A stretch of DNA of 64,000 nucleotides from Lepus europaeus (taxonomy: Eukaryota; Chordata; Mammalia; Lagomorpha; Leporidae): positions 62,001 through 126,000 of the forward strand of contig NW_026909534.1 of assembly GCF_033115175.1 (NCBI RefSeq), written 5' to 3'. Position 1 is the first letter of the stretch. Each line of letters begins with the position of its first letter. The notes under the pieces were generated by a model. The model did not search any database. It worked only from the letters and a program-made list of their open reading frames with translations, and was not told the origin of the DNA. The translations under genes were made by a program, and so were the position numbers. This document shows positions 12,542-24,658 of this stretch, piece after piece.

Positions 12542-15500
12542 TCAGTTGTTGCCGATCAGGGAAAACAAATGATATTTTTCTCTTTGGGACTGGCTTAATT
12601 CACTCAGCATGATGCTTTCCAGATTCCTCCATTTTGTTGCAAAGGACTGGGTTTCATTGTTTCTTACTGCTGTATAGTATTCTATGGAATACATGTCCCA
12701 TAATTTATCCAGTCTACTGTTGATGGGCATTTGGGTTGGTTCCAGGTCTTAGCTATTGTGAATTGAGCTGCAATAAACATTAATGTGCAGATGGCTTTTT
12801 TGTTTGCCAAATAAATTTCCTTTGGGTAAATTCCAAGGAGTGGGATGGCTGGGTTGTATGGTGGGTTATGTTCAGGTTTCTGAGGAATCTCCAGACTGAC
12901 TTCCATAGTGGCTTAACCAGGTTGCATTACCACCAACAGTGGGTTAGTGTCCCTTTTTCTCCACATCCTCTCCAGCATCTATTGTTGGTAGATTTCTGAA
13001 TGTGAGCCATTCTCACCGGGGTGAGGTGAAACCTCATTGTGGTTTTGATTTGCATTTCTCTGATTGCTAGTGATGTTCAACATTTTTTCATGTGTCTGTT
13101 GGCCATTTGGATTTCGTCTTTTGAAAAATGTCTATTGAGGTCCTTGGCCCGTCTCTTAAGTGGGTTGTTTGTTCTGTTCTTGTGGAGTTTCTTGATTTCT
13201 TTGTAGATTCTGGTTATCAACCCTTTATCTGTAGCATAGTTTGCAAATATTTTTTCCCATTCTGTCGGTTGCCTTTTCACTTTCCTGATTGCTTTTTTTG
13301 AAGTACAGAAACTTCTCAATTTGATGCAATCCCAAATGTTAATTTTGGTCTTGACTGCCTGTGCTCCTGGGGTCTTTTCCAGGAAGTCTTTGCCTGTGCC
13401 TATATTTTGCAGGGTTTCTCCAATGCTCTCTAATAATTTGATGGTTTCAGGTCATAGATTTAAGTCTTTAATCCATGTTGAGTGAATTTTTGTGTAAGGT
13501 GAAAGGTAGTGGTCTTGCTTCAAGCTTCTGCAATGGAAATCCAATTTTCCCAGCACCATGTATTGAATAGGCTGTCATTATTCCAGGGATTAGTTTTGGA
13601 TCTTTGATCACATATAAGTTGGCTGTAGATATTTGGGTTGATTTCTGGTGTTTCTATTCTGTTCCATTGGTCTATCCATCTGTTTCTGTACCAGTACCAT
13701 GTTGTTTTGATAACAACTGCCCAGCAGTATGTCCTGAAATCTGGTATTGTGATGCCTCTGGCTTTGTTTTTGTTGTACAAGATTGCTTTGGCTACTCGAG
13801 GTGTTCTTTGTCTCCCTATGAATTTCAGCATCATTTTTTTTCCAGATCTGAGAAGAATGTCTTTGGTATCTTGATTGGTATTGCATTGAATGTATAAATT
13901 GCTTTTGGGAGAATAGACATTTTGATGGTATTGATTCTTCCAATCCATGAGCATGGAAGATTTCTCCCTCTTTTGGTATCCTCTTCTATTTCTTTCTCTA
14001 AGGTTTTGTACTTTTGTACTTTTCATCGTAGAGATCTTTAACGTCCTTGGTTAAGTTTATTCCAAGGTATTTGATTGTTTTTGTAGCTATTGTGAATGGG
14101 ATTTATCTTAGAAGTTTTTCCTCAGCCGTGGCATTGCCTGTGTATACAAATGCTGTTGATTTTTGTGCATTGATTTTATATCCTGCTACTTTGCCAAACT
14201 CTTCAATGAGTTCCAGTAGTCTCTTAGTAGAGTTCTTTGTGTGCCCTAAATAAAGAATCATATCATCTGCAAAGAGGGATAGTTTGAGTTCTTCCTTCCC
14301 AATTTGTATCCCTTTAATTTCTTTTTCTTGCCTAATAGTTCTAGCTAAGACTTCCAGAACTATATTGAATAGCAGTAGTGAGAGTGGACATCCCTGTCTG
14401 GTACCAGATCTCAGTGGAAATGCTTCCAACTTTTCCCCATTCAATAGGATGTTGGCCGTGGGTTTTTCATATATTGCTTTGATTGTATTGAGGAATGTTC
14501 CTTCCATACCCAGTTTGCTTAGAGTTTTCATCATGAAAGGATGTTGTATTTATCAAATGCTTTCTCTGCGTCTATTGACAGAATCATATGTTTTTTCTTC
14601 TGCAGTCTGTTAATGTAGTATATCACATTGATTGTTTTGCGAACGTTGAACCATCCCTGCATACCAGGGATAAATCCCACTTGGTCTGGGTGGATGATCT
14701 TTCTAATGTGATGTTGCATTCTATTGGCCAGAATTGTATTGAGTATTTTTGCATGTATGTTCATCAGGGATATTGGTCTGTAATTCTATTTCAATGCTGC
14801 ATCTTTTTCTGGCTTAGGAATTAAGGTGATGCTGCCTTCATAGAAAGAATTTGGGAGGATTCCCTCTTTTTCGATTGTTTTGAATAGTTTGAGGAGACTT
14901 GGAGTTAGTTCTTGTCTAAATGTCTGGTAGAACTCAAGAGTGAATCCATCTGGTCCTGGGATTTTCTTTGTTGGGAGGGCCTTTATTACTGTTTCAATTT
15001 CTGTGTCAGTTATGGGTCTGTTTAGGTTTTCTATGTCTTCCTGCATCAACTTAGGTAGGTGGTATCTGTCCAGGAATCTGTGCATTTCTGATAGATTTCC
15101 CTGTTTGCTGGCATGCAAGTACTTGTAGTAATTTCTGATGATTCTTTTTATTTCTGTGGTGTCTGTTGTTACGTTTCCTTTTTCATCTCTGATCCTATTG
15201 ATTTGGGTCTTTTCTCTTCTTTTTTTAGTCAGTTGAGCCAATGGGGTGTCAATTTTGTTTATTTTTTCAAAAAACAGCTCCTCGTTTGGCTGAATTTTTG
15301 TAATGTTTTCTTGGATTCAATCCTGTTGATTTCTTCTTTGATTTTAATTATTTCTCTTCTCCTACTGGGTTTGGGTTTGGTTTGCTGCAGATTTTCTAGA
15401 CCCTTGCGATGACTTGAAAGGTCATCTATTTGGTGCCTTTCCAATGTCTTGATGTAGGCACCTATTGCTATAAACTTTCCTCTTAACACTGCTTTTGCTG

Positions 15501-16367
15501 TATCCCATAGGTTTTGGTATGATGTTCTGTTATCCTCATTTACTTCCAGAAAATTTTTGATTTCTCTTTTAATTTCTTCTATGACCCATTGTTCATTCAG
15601 GAGCATGTTGTTCAATCTCCATGTGTTTGCACGTGCTCTAGGGATTCCCAAGTTGCTAATTTCCAACTTCATTCCTTTGTGGTCTGAGAAGCTGCATGGT
15701 ATGATTCTAATTCTTTTGAATTTGCTGAGACTTGCTTTATGGCCTAGTATGTGGTCAATCCTAGAGAAGGTTCCATGTACTGCTGAGAAGAATGTAAAGT
15801 CCTTAAATGTAGGATGAAATGTTCTGTAGATATCTGTTAGATCCATTTGGGCTATAATGTCATTTAAATCTACTGTCTCCTTGTTGATCTTCTGTCCTGT
15901 TGATCTGTCTATCTCTGAGAGTGGAGTGTTGAAGTCCTGCAGTACTAGTGTATTGGGGTCTAAGTCTCCCTTTAATTCCCTTAACAAGTTTTTAAATGAA
16001 CTGGTGCCCTGTAATTAGGTGCATATACACTGATAATTGCTATATCTTCCTGTTGAATGGATCCCTTAATCATTAAATAGTGCCCCTCTTTGTCTATCTT
16101 AACAGTTTTTGTGGTAAAGTTTATGTTGTCCGATATTAAGATGGCTACGTCCACTCTTTTTTCATTTCTGTTGGCATGGTATATCTTTTTTTAGCCTTTC
16201 ACTTTCAGTCTGATTGCATCATTGTTAGAAAGAGGAGTTTCTTTTAAGCTGCAAAAAGATGGGTTTTGTTCCTTAACCCAATCAGCCAATCGTTGTCTTT
16301 TAACTGGACAGTTCAAGCCATTAACATTCAATGTCACTATTGAGAAGGAGTAACTTTGCCCTGTCAT
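12542..16367 (-). pseudogene. L1 ORF2 (endonuclease-reverse transcriptase), broken
   Basis: The minus-strand start ATG is at 16365-16367 (reads MTGQSYSFSIVTLNVNGL, the usual L1 ORF2 opening) and the natural stop is at 12542. That span is about 1,275 codons, the normal L1 ORF2 length. The N-terminal apurinic-type endonuclease lies at about 15260-16360, with its SDH catalytic motif near 15680. The reverse transcriptase lies at about 13900-15240, with the FADD active-site motif visible in the fragment 14103-14534 ([12 protein letters not shown]). The C-terminal segment ends near 12542. The frame is broken repeatedly (separate fragments at 15259-15987, 14786-15241, 14531-14764, 14103-14534, 13520-14026, 12682-12906). 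In the endonuclease, the expected GDFNTP reads QDFNTP. It is non-functional. Confidence 0.93.
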
Positions 16368-16435
16368 TTGCCAAAGATTTTTGCTAATATATGGTTTGAG
16401 ATTCCTGTGATCTTTTGCTGCGAGGTTTCCTTCCT

Positions 16436-17421
16436 TTACCTTCTTTCATATTGGTGACCGTGTTTCTGTGTTTCTGTATGTAACACATCTTTAAGCATCT
16501 TTTGCAGGGTTGGTTGAGTGGCAACAAATTCTTTCAATTTCTGTTTGCTGTGAAAGGTCTTTCTTTCACCTTCATTCACAAATGAGAGCTTTGCAGGATA
16601 TAATATTCTGGGCTGGCAGTTTTTCTCTCTTAGTACCTGGGCTATATCTCGCCATTCCCTTCTAGCTTGTAGGGTTTCTGTTGAGAAGTCTGCTGTGAGT
16701 CTGATTGGAGATCCTCTGAGAGTAATCTGGCGTTTCTCTCTTGCACATTTTAGGATCTTTTCTTTATGTTTCACTGTGGTGAGTTTAATTATGATGTGTC
16801 ATGGTGAGGATCTCTTTTGGTCACGTTTATTAGGGGTTCTATGAGCTTCCTGTACTAGGATGTCTCTGTCCTTCTCCTAGCTTGGGAAGTTCTCTGCAAG
16901 TATCTCACTGAAAAGGCCTTCTAATCCTTTCTCCCTCTCCATGCCTTCAGGAACTCCTAGATCCCGAATGTTGGTTTTTTTAAGAGTATCCTGTAGATTC
17001 CTGACAGTATTTTTTAGATTTCTGATTTCTTCTTCTTTTATTTGGTTTCACTGTTTCCTTTCCTGTTCTCTGTCTTCTAATTCCGATATTCTCTCTTCTG
17101 CTTCACCCATTCTGTTTTTAAGGCTCTCTAATGTGTTTGTCATTTGATCTATTGAATTCTTCATTTCATTATGGTTTCTTGTCACTATCACAGTTTCATG
17201 TTCTACTAGTTGTTTCATTTCATTTTGATTCCTCCTTAATATTTCATTTTCACGAGAGAGATTTTCTATCTTGTCCATTAAGGATTTCTGTAGTTCAAGA
17301 ATTTGTTTTTGAGAACTTCTGAATGTTCTTATCAATTTTTGAGATCTGCTTCTTGCATTTCCTCTATCTCTTCATCTTCATAATCTTGCATTGGTGTGCC
17401 TTGTTCATTTGGGGGCATCAT
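16436..17421 (-). pseudogene. L1 ORF1 (RNA-binding coiled-coil protein), broken
   Basis: It starts at the paired ATGATG on the minus strand (17416-17421), giving MMPPNEQ, and ends at 16436. The N-terminal part is a heptad-rich, Glu/Lys/Gln-rich coiled coil (17048-17335). The C-terminal part (16436-16774) carries the RNA-recognition/CTD-like segment with REKCQPRILYPAKLSF-type sequence (here REKNCQPRILYPAKLSF). A missing A in the run near 17335 shifts the frame, and a stop after EQERKQ at 17048 breaks the middle. The intact protein would form trimers that coat L1 RNA. Confidence 0.9.
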
Positions 17422-18028
17422 AGTGTCTTCCTTGCTCCGCAAAAAGTGAGTCTCCCAGATTGTTCTCTCCCTTGCTCCTTGCTGGATCTTTCTCTCTCTC
17501 TTTTTTTTTTTTTGACTTTGTTGGGAAGTAATTCCGCACAGCTGAGTGGAATTGAGGGTAGTTGAAATCTGACCTCTGTGAGTATTCATTTGATCTACCC
17601 CTGGGACCACACAAAGAGTTTATGCAGCCCTCGATGTGTTCTCAATTTCACCATAGACCCAAAGTTACTGAGTTTGTGTCTTGTTGCCGCTTTATATATG
17701 TAAACTGGTGCCTGCACTTTGTTTTGCTCAAGTGGAGAGAGAGGCCTCTGCCTTTCCCCACCAATGTCTCAGGTTTCTGAGGCTTTTGTCCTACCTCTGG
17801 TTCCCGCGCTGGCGAGATTCTGCAGCTCGGCTCCCACAGCGGGGCTTCTACATAGTGGGCTCCCTGTAGGTCCTTTGTGTCACATCCACTACATCTGGAA
17901 GTGTTTCCTCTGCAGTTTTTTTCTTGAGTCTTTTCCTGAGGCTACAGTAATTCCACTTTTATGAAACTAAATTTTCCCAGACTGTCATCGCACTTCCTCA
18001 CTATCCGCCATCTTGGCTCTGCCCCCTC
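17422..18028 (-). promoter_or_regulatory. L1 5' UTR / internal promoter region
   Basis: This lies between the L1 5' terminus and ORF1. It contains a GA-rich/poly-A tract (rc of tctctctc and T-run, about 17490-17512) that is shared with the L1s at 36932 and 42029. Its 5' boundary carries a YY1-like site. Promoter activity is inferred from LINE-1 biology, not seen. Confidence 0.6.
18005..18016 (-). promoter_or_regulatory. YY1-like site at L1 5' end
   Basis: The plus strand reads ccgccatcttgg, which is CCAAGATGGCGG on the element's own strand, close to the first bases of the L1. The same motif sits at the 5' ends of the L1s at 45310-45321 and 63099-63108. In human L1 this position binds YY1 and fixes the transcription start. 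Confidence 0.65.
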
Positions 18029-18242
18029 TGTTCTGGGAACTTTTATGTACAGTTTTTCAGAGCCATTTTAGGAAAATCTGATCATTACCCACTTCAAGAC
18101 ATCAGATTTCAAGGTAATTGTGAATCATTATGGAACCGTTCCATCACTTTCGAGTTTTTTGTTGTTGTTGTTGTTTTGTTTTGTTTTTTTTTTTTTTGAA
18201 ATCTCAGTAGGTTAGATCCAAATACAGATATTTTACTGGTAT

Positions 18243-18962
18243 TTTTATTTTTATTTTTTAACTTTTATGTAATAAATATAAATTGCCAAAGTACAGTCAT
18301 TGGATTACAGTGGCCTTTTCCCCTCATAACCTCCCTCCCACCTGCAACCATCCCATCTCCTGATCCTGCTGAAGATCAATTTAGTATATACTAAGTTAAT
18401 ATTTCAACAGTTTGCACCCACGCAGAAACACAAAGTGTAAAGTACTATTTGAGTACTAGCTATATTGTTAATTCACATAGTACAGCACATTAAGGACCAA
18501 GATCCTACATGAGAAGTAAGTGCACAGTGACTCCTGTTGTTGAGTTACGAATTTATACTCTTGTTTATGGCATCAGTAATTACCTGAGGCTTTTTTCATG
18601 AGTTTCCAAGGCTATGGAAGCCTTTTGAGTTTGCTAACTCTGATCTCATTTAGACAAGGCTATAGTCAAAGTGGAGGTTCTCTCCTCCCTTCAGAGAAAG
18701 GTATGTCCTTCTTTGATGGTCCATTTTTTCTGCTGGGATCTCACAGAGATCTTTCATTTAGGTCATTTTTTTTACCCGAATGTCTTGGCTTTCCATGCCT
18801 GTGAAACTCTCATGGGCTTTTTAGCTGGATCCGAATGCCTTGATGGCTGATTCTGAGGCCAGAGTGCTGTTTAGGACATCTGCTATTCTATGAGTCTGCT
18901 GTGTATCCCATTTTCCGTGTTGGTTGGTACTGGTGTTTTTATTTTAGCAGGTGCTTTTTTCT
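18243..18962 (-). mobile_element. 5'-truncated L1 3' UTR (minus), older
   Basis: It starts with the T-rich tail and ttttatgtaataaatataaa, then the pyrimidine-rich 3' UTR. It has a single, not duplicated, copy of the ~160-bp 3' UTR block. It ends near 18960 before reaching ORF2. Divergence from the 11091 copy is clearly greater than between the younger copies. Confidence 0.88.
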
Positions 18963-19034
18963 TTGATTAACCATTCCTAAAAAAAGCTTTTATTTATTTT
19001 TTATTTTTATATTAACTATAATGGTATACTTTTA

Positions 19035-19753
19035 AAAATATTTTATTTATTTGAAAGGCAGAGATACAGGGTGAGAGGGAGACAGATAGTGAGAGTAAGA
19101 GTGAGAGAGAGAAAGAGAGAGAGAGGGAGAGAGAGAAGAAAGAAAAAGATATGGGCCCAGTGCAGTGGTGCAGTAGGTTAATCCTCCACCTGCTGTGCTG
19201 GCATCCCATATAGGCACCAGTTCTAGTCCTCTCCATTCCTCTTCCTGTCCAGCTCTCTGCTGTGGCCTGGGATAGCAGTGAAGGATGGCCCAGGTTCCTG
19301 GGTCCCAGCACCCGCATGGGAGACCAGGAGGAAGCTCCTGGCTCCTGGCTTTGGATTGGCACAGCTCCAGCCATTGTGACCATTTGGGGAGTGTTTCAAC
19401 GGAAGGAAGACCTTTCTCTGTGTTTCTCTCTCTCTCTCTCACTGTCTGTAACTCTACCTGTCAAATAAATAAATAAAATATTAAAAAACAGAAAGAGAAA
19501 GATCTTCCATCCTGGTTCACTCCTCAAATGCCGGTCATGGCTATGGCCAAGCCAGGTTGAATCCACAGCCCAGAGAACTTTTCCATGTCATCCACATGGA
19601 TACAAGGGCCAAGGAATTGGTCCATCAGCTAGTGTTTTCCCAGTAGGGGAAGCTAGATCAGAAGAGGAGCAACCAGGACTTGAATTGGTACCCATTTGGG
19701 ATGCCAGCACTGTGGACAGTGACTTTATCCATTAAGTCACAATGCCAGCCTCA
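19035..19753 (-). mobile_element. C-family SINE (minus) split by a second SINE
   Basis: The left part is 19035-19136 (tail and GA-rich end) and the right part 19504-19753 (body and head, ending acaatgccagcc). They are separated by a plus-strand SINE. Confidence 0.88.
19151..19489 (+). mobile_element. Nested C-family SINE (plus) with TSD
   Basis: The complete plus-strand element lies inside the minus-strand SINE. A 14-bp target-site duplication agaaaga(a/g)aaagat (19137-19150 and 19490-19503) has one mismatch. The insertion used the A/G-rich strand of the older SINE as target. Confidence 0.92.
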
Positions 19754-20386
19754 ATAGTCTAGTTTTCAAAAGTGTCTTTTTCTTCATTCTACTAAATTTC
19801 ATTGCTACTAAAAACTATTCATTTTTTCATACTAATCATAATATACTTTATTTCACAACATCCTATTTATTTGCTTTTGCATTTGAGTTCATTGCTTACA
19901 CCTATATATCTCTTTAACTTGATATTGTAAGCCAGTCCTAGTACTGTGAATGCATGGTCATCATGGTTGGCCTTTTCTTTATGAAATTATCAATCCCATC
20001 CAAATACTACAGTTCTTGCTGGCAATCATCATGAACACACATTTTCAGAGACAGCCTAGATTCATCTGAAAATTCTGATAATTCATTCTTGTGGTTAGCG
20101 AATGTTTACCATTTCTGATTTTCGAGATTCTTATCTTCAATTTTGAAAGTTTCAATAGAATAATTCTAAATGAATATTTTCTTTAGAATAGTTGTGGTTA
20201 TAAAATCAAGTTATTGTGGTAAGTTATATGATCTTAGAGTTATATTTGCCAAAATATTTTTATTTCCTTTTTTCAATGTACTTGTATTGGTCTACTTTGT
20301 TGTACCATCTCATATCTCCTTCTTGAGCAATTACTGTTTCAATTTTCCTCTCAGAGTAATGACAAATGAATTTTGTTTCATTTTAA
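19754..20386. repeat. Array unit 4 and start of next unit
   Basis: Block A-like sequence is at 19840 (atatactttatttcacaaca), B at 19978 (ctttatgaaattatcaatcc) and D at 20265 (tttccttttttcaatgtac). A second block A follows at about 20350 (tttcctctcagagtaatgac) just before the next L1 begins. This A-after-D order is the clearest sign that the units are in tandem. Confidence 0.6.
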
Positions 20387-21222
20387 ATTTTTATTACTAT
20401 AGAGAGAAGTTTTCATGTGGTTTATAGATACAATTCAAGAAATATGATCACACTTTTCTCCCTTCCTCAATCCACCTCAATAGTATAAAGCACTATTTGA
20501 ATACTAGTTTTACCATTAATTTGCATAGTATAAACCATTAAAAACAGAGATCCTACATAGGGAGTAAGTGCACAGTGACTCTCGTTGTTGATTTAACAAT
20601 TGCCACTCTTATTTATGATGTCAGTAATCACAAGAGCCTCTTGTCATGAGCTGCCAAAGATATGGAAGCCTCTTGAGTTCAAATTCTGACCTTATTTAGG
20701 TAAGACCATAATCAAAGTGGAAGTTCTCTCTTCGCTTTGGAGAAAGATGCCTGTTTCTTCGATGGCCTGTTCTCTCTGCTGGGATCTCACTCACAGAGCT
20801 CTTCTATATAGGTCATTTTTTTTTGCCACAGTGTCTTGGCTTTCCATGCCTGAAAAACTATCATGGGCTTTTTAGACAGATTTGAATGCCTTAGGGGCTG
20901 ATTCTGAGGCCAGAGTGCTGTTTAGGGCATTTGCAATGATATGAGTCTGCTGTGTATTCCACATCCCATGTTGGGTCATTCTCTCTCTTTTAATTTTATC
21001 ACAGACACTGGTCTTATCTATGGGTTCCCTTTGACACTTATTACTTTCTCTATTATCAATTATAAACTTAAATTGATCACTTTCACTAGTAACACTGCAT
21101 TGGTATCTTCCAACTTAATGGGATTTGGAGTCCCATGGCATGCCTTTAGCTCTAATTAGGGGTAAGTGAGCATGTACCAAGCTGTACAACTTCTCCCTCT
21201 CTTATTCCCACTCTATTTTTTT

Positions 21223-21587
21223 ATTTATTTTATCATTTTTTAACAGGCAGAGTGGACAATGAGAGAGAGAGAGAGACAGAAAGAAAGGTCTTCCATTTCT
21301 ATTGGTTCACCCCCAATGTCCGCTGGTTCACCTCCCTCTGCAGACGGCATGCTGAGGCTGGTGCACCACACTGATCTGAAGCCAGGAGCCAGGTGCTTCC
21401 TCCTGGTCTCCCATGCAGGTGCAGGGCCCAAGCACTTGGGCCATCCTCCACTGCAATCCTGGGCCACAGCAGAGAGCTGGACTGGAAGATGAGCAACCAG
21501 CACAGAATCTGGCACCTCAACTGGGACTAGAACCCAGGGTGCTGGCGCCATAGGTGGAAGATTAGCCTATTGAGGCGCGGCACCGGC
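21223..21587 (-). mobile_element. Younger C-family SINE (minus) with TSD
   Basis: Flanked by cccactctattttttt (21207-21222) and cccactctatttttt (21588-21602). The tail joins taacaggcagagtggacaat, the poly-A tail subtype. The head is at 21570-21587 (rc of ggcgcggcaccggcc). Confidence 0.95.
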
Positions 21588-22485
21588 CCCCACTCTATTT
21601 TTTTTAACAGCTATCAATTTTCAATTAACTTTAACCACCTAAGAATAATTGTGTATTAATTAAAGAGTTCAGCCAATGGTAATAATTAGAAAAAGAAAAT
21701 ACTAAAAAGAATAAAGAGTAACCTGTTCCTCGACAGTCAAAACAAGGGATGATACAATCGTTGTTTCTCATAGTATCAGTTTCACTTCTACAGCTTTCCT
21801 TTTAGGTGCTCAGTTAGTTGTCACACATAAGGGAGAGCACATGATATCTGTCCCTTTGGGACTGGCTTAATTCAGCATGATGCTTTCCAGATTCCTCCAT
21901 TTTGTTGCAAATGATCGGATTTCATTTTTTCCACTGTGTAATATTCTATAGAGTATACATCCCATTATTTCTTTATCCAATCTTCTGTTGATGGACATTT
22001 AGGTTGATTCCAGGTCTTAGCTATTGTGAATTGAGCTGCAATAAACATTGAGGTGCAGACATTTCTTTTATTTCCCAATTTAATTTCCCTTAGGTAAATT
22101 CCAAAATGTGGGATGGCGTGTTGTGTGGTAGTTCTAAATTCAGGTTTGTGAGGAATCTCCAAACTGTATTCCACAGTGGCTTTGCCAGTTTTCAATCCCA
22201 CCCACAGTGTATTAATGTGCCTTTTCCCCCACATCCTTACCAGCACCTGTTGTTAGTTGATTTCTGTATGTAAGCCATTTGAACCGGGGTGAGGTGAAAC
22301 TTATGGTTTTGATTTGCATTTCACTAATGGCTAGTGACCCTGAAAATTTTTTCGTTTGTCTGTTGCCCATTTGGATTTCCTCTTTTGAAAAAAATGTCTA
22401 TTTAGGTCTTTGGCCCATCTCTTAAGTGGGTTGTTTCTTTTGTTGTCTCAAATTTTCTTGATAACTTTGTAGATTCTGGTTATTA

Positions 22486-22810
22486 TTTATTTATTTATTT
22501 ATTTGACAGATAGAGTTAGACAGTGAGAGAGACAGAGAGACAGATAGAAAGTTCTTCTTTCTGTTGGTTCAGCCCCCAAATGGCTGCTATGGCCAGAGCT
22601 ACACCGATCCAAAGCCAGGAGCCAGGTACTTATTCCTGGTCTCCCATGCAGGTGCAGGGGCCCAAGCACTTGGGCCATTCTCAAATGCCTTCCTGGGCCA
22701 CAGCACTGTTGGACTGGAAGAGGAGCAACTGTGACTAGAACTGGGCACCCATATTGTATGCCAGCACCATAGGCAGAGGATTAACCTAGTGAGCCATGGT
22801 GCTTGCCCTT
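22486..22810 (-). mobile_element. C-family SINE (minus) with TSD
   Basis: A 16-bp perfect direct repeat tagattctggttatta (22470-22485 and 22811-22826) brackets an (ATTT)n tail and a complete SINE body. The interrupted host is L1 ORF2. Confidence 0.95.
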
Positions 22811-22985
22811 TAGATTCTGGTTATTAATCCTTTATCAGTTGCATAATTTGCTAATATTTTTCTCCTTTCTGTTGTTTGCCTCTTCACTTTCCTCACTGTT
22901 TCTTTTATAGTACAGAAACTTCTTAATTTGATGTAATGCCAATTGTTAATTTTGTCTTTGACTGCTTGTGCCTCTGGGATATATA

Positions 22986-23131
22986 TTTTTTTAACTTTTA
23001 TTTAATGAATATAAATTTCCAGTGTACAGCTTATGGATTACAATGGCTTCCCCCTCCCATAACTTCCCTCCCACCCGCAACCCTCCCCTCTCCCGCTCCC
23101 TTTCCCCTTCCATTTGTATCAAGATTCATTT
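22986..23131 (-). mobile_element. L1 3' end forming the 3' half of a chimera (minus)
   Basis: It contains T-rich, ttttatttaatgaatataaa, ttatggattacaatggcttc and the pyrimidine-rich stretch, then stops at about 23131 (agattcatt). It directly abuts the 3' end of a C SINE. L1 sequence does not resume on the far side of that SINE, which argues against simple SINE-into-L1 insertion. Confidence 0.88.
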
Positions 23132-23466
23132 TTTGACAGGCAGAGTGGACAGTGAGAGAGACAGAGACAGAGAGAAAGGTCTTCCTTTTCTGTTGGTTCA
23201 CCCCTCAATGGCTGCTGCGGCTGGCGCACTGTGGCCGGCACACCATGCTGATCTGAAGGCAGGAGCTAGGTGCTTCTCCTGGTCTCCCATGCAGGTGCAA
23301 GGCCAAAGCACATGGGCTATCCTCCACTGCACTCCCGGACCACAGCAGAGAGCTGGACTGGAAGAGGAGCAACCGGGACAGAATCCGGCACACTGACTGG
23401 GACTAGAACCTGGGGTGCCAGCGCTGCAGGCAGAGGGTTAGCCTATTGAGCCACAGCACCAGCCCT
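23132..23466 (-). mobile_element. C-family SINE forming the 5' half of a chimera (minus)
   Basis: Complete younger-type SINE (tail ttttttgacaggcagagtgg). Together with the L1 piece at 22986-23131 it is flanked by the host motif ctgggat (ends of 22980 and 23473), so the two appear to have entered as one insertion. Confidence 0.85.
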
Positions 23467-24658
23467 GGGATGTTTTTAAATAAGTCTTTGCCTGTGCCTA
23501 TATCTTGAAGAGTTTCTTCTGTATTCTCTAATAATTTGATGGTGCTGGGTCATAGATTTGGATCTTTAATCCATGTTGAGTGGATTTTTGTGTAAGATGT
23601 AATTTAGGAGTCTTGTTTCATAATTCTGCATGTTGAAATCCAGATTTCCCAGCACCACCAGCTGAGAAAATTTTTCTTTCTCCAGGAATTTCTTTAGATC
23701 CTGGATCAATGATAAGTTGGTTCTAGATGTTTTGATTGATTTCTGGTGTTTCCATTCTGTTCCACTGGTCTACCCTTTTGTTTCTGTACCAGTATCATGA
23801 TGTTTTGATTATAACTGCCCTGTGGTATGTCTTGAAATCTGGCATTGTGATGCATCCTGCTCTATTGGTTGTACAAGATTTCTTTAGTTATTTGAGGTCT
23901 CCTGTGCCTCCATATGAATTTCACTGTCATTTTTTTCCAGATCTGAGAAAAATGTCTTTGGCATTTTGATTGGTATCACATTGAAATTACAAAGTGCTTT
24001 TGGGAGAATGGACATTTCAATGATATTGATTCTTCCAATCCATAAACATGGAAGATTTTTCCAGTTTTTTTATTTCCTTCTTTTTCTTTTTTAAAGTTTT
24101 ATAAGTCTAATTATAGAGGTCTTTAACATCCTTGGTTAAGTTCATTCCAAGATATTTGATTTTTTATAGCTATTCTGAATGGGATTGATCTTAGAAGTTT
24201 CTTTTCAGCTGTGGCATTGTCTGTGTATACAAAGGTTGTTGATTTTTGTGCATTGATTTTATGTCTTACTAATTTGGCAAACTCTTCTATATGTTACAAT
24301 ATGAAGAATCATATCATCTGCAAAAGGTATAGTTTGACTTCCTCCTTCCTAATTTGTATAACTTTAATTTCTTTTTCTTGCCCAATGGCTCTGGCTAAGA
24401 CTTCCAGGACTATATTGATAGCAATGGTGAGAGTGGGCATCCCTTTCTGGTACTGGATCTCAGTGGAAATGCTTCCAACTTTTCCCCATTCAATATAATG
24501 TTGGCCATGGGTTTGCCATAAATCACCTTGATTGTGTTGATGAATGTTCCTTAAAAACTGAATTTGCTTAGGGTTTTCATCATGAAAGGGTGTTGTATTT
24601 TATCAAATGCTTTCTTTGCATCTATTGAGATAATCATATGGTTTATCCTCTGCATTTT

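Larger units (their letters stand above)
11091..18028 (-). mobile_element. Full-length LINE-1 (minus), TSD 18 bp
   Basis: The element is about 6.94 kb. Its 3' end is at 11091 (T-rich, then rc of the L1 tail) and its 5' end at 18028 (rc begins ggggcagagccaagatggcgg). It is flanked by an identical 18-bp repeat, tgttctgggaacttttat (11073-11090 and 18029-18046). Order on the minus strand is 5' UTR (18028-17422), ORF1, spacer, ORF2, 3' UTR. Both ORFs are interrupted, so it cannot be autonomous, although overall structure is complete. It lies inside unit 3 of the ~0.5-kb array. Confidence 0.95.
10851..18240. repeat. Array unit 3, split by full-length L1
   Basis: The left part is 10851-11090 (block B at 11038, cattatgaggttatcaac). 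The right part is 18047-18240, resuming with gtacagtttttcagagccat exactly where units 1, 2 and 4 have gtacag..tctcagagaaa. The 6.9-kb L1 between them is flanked by a perfect 18-bp duplication. Confidence 0.55.
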
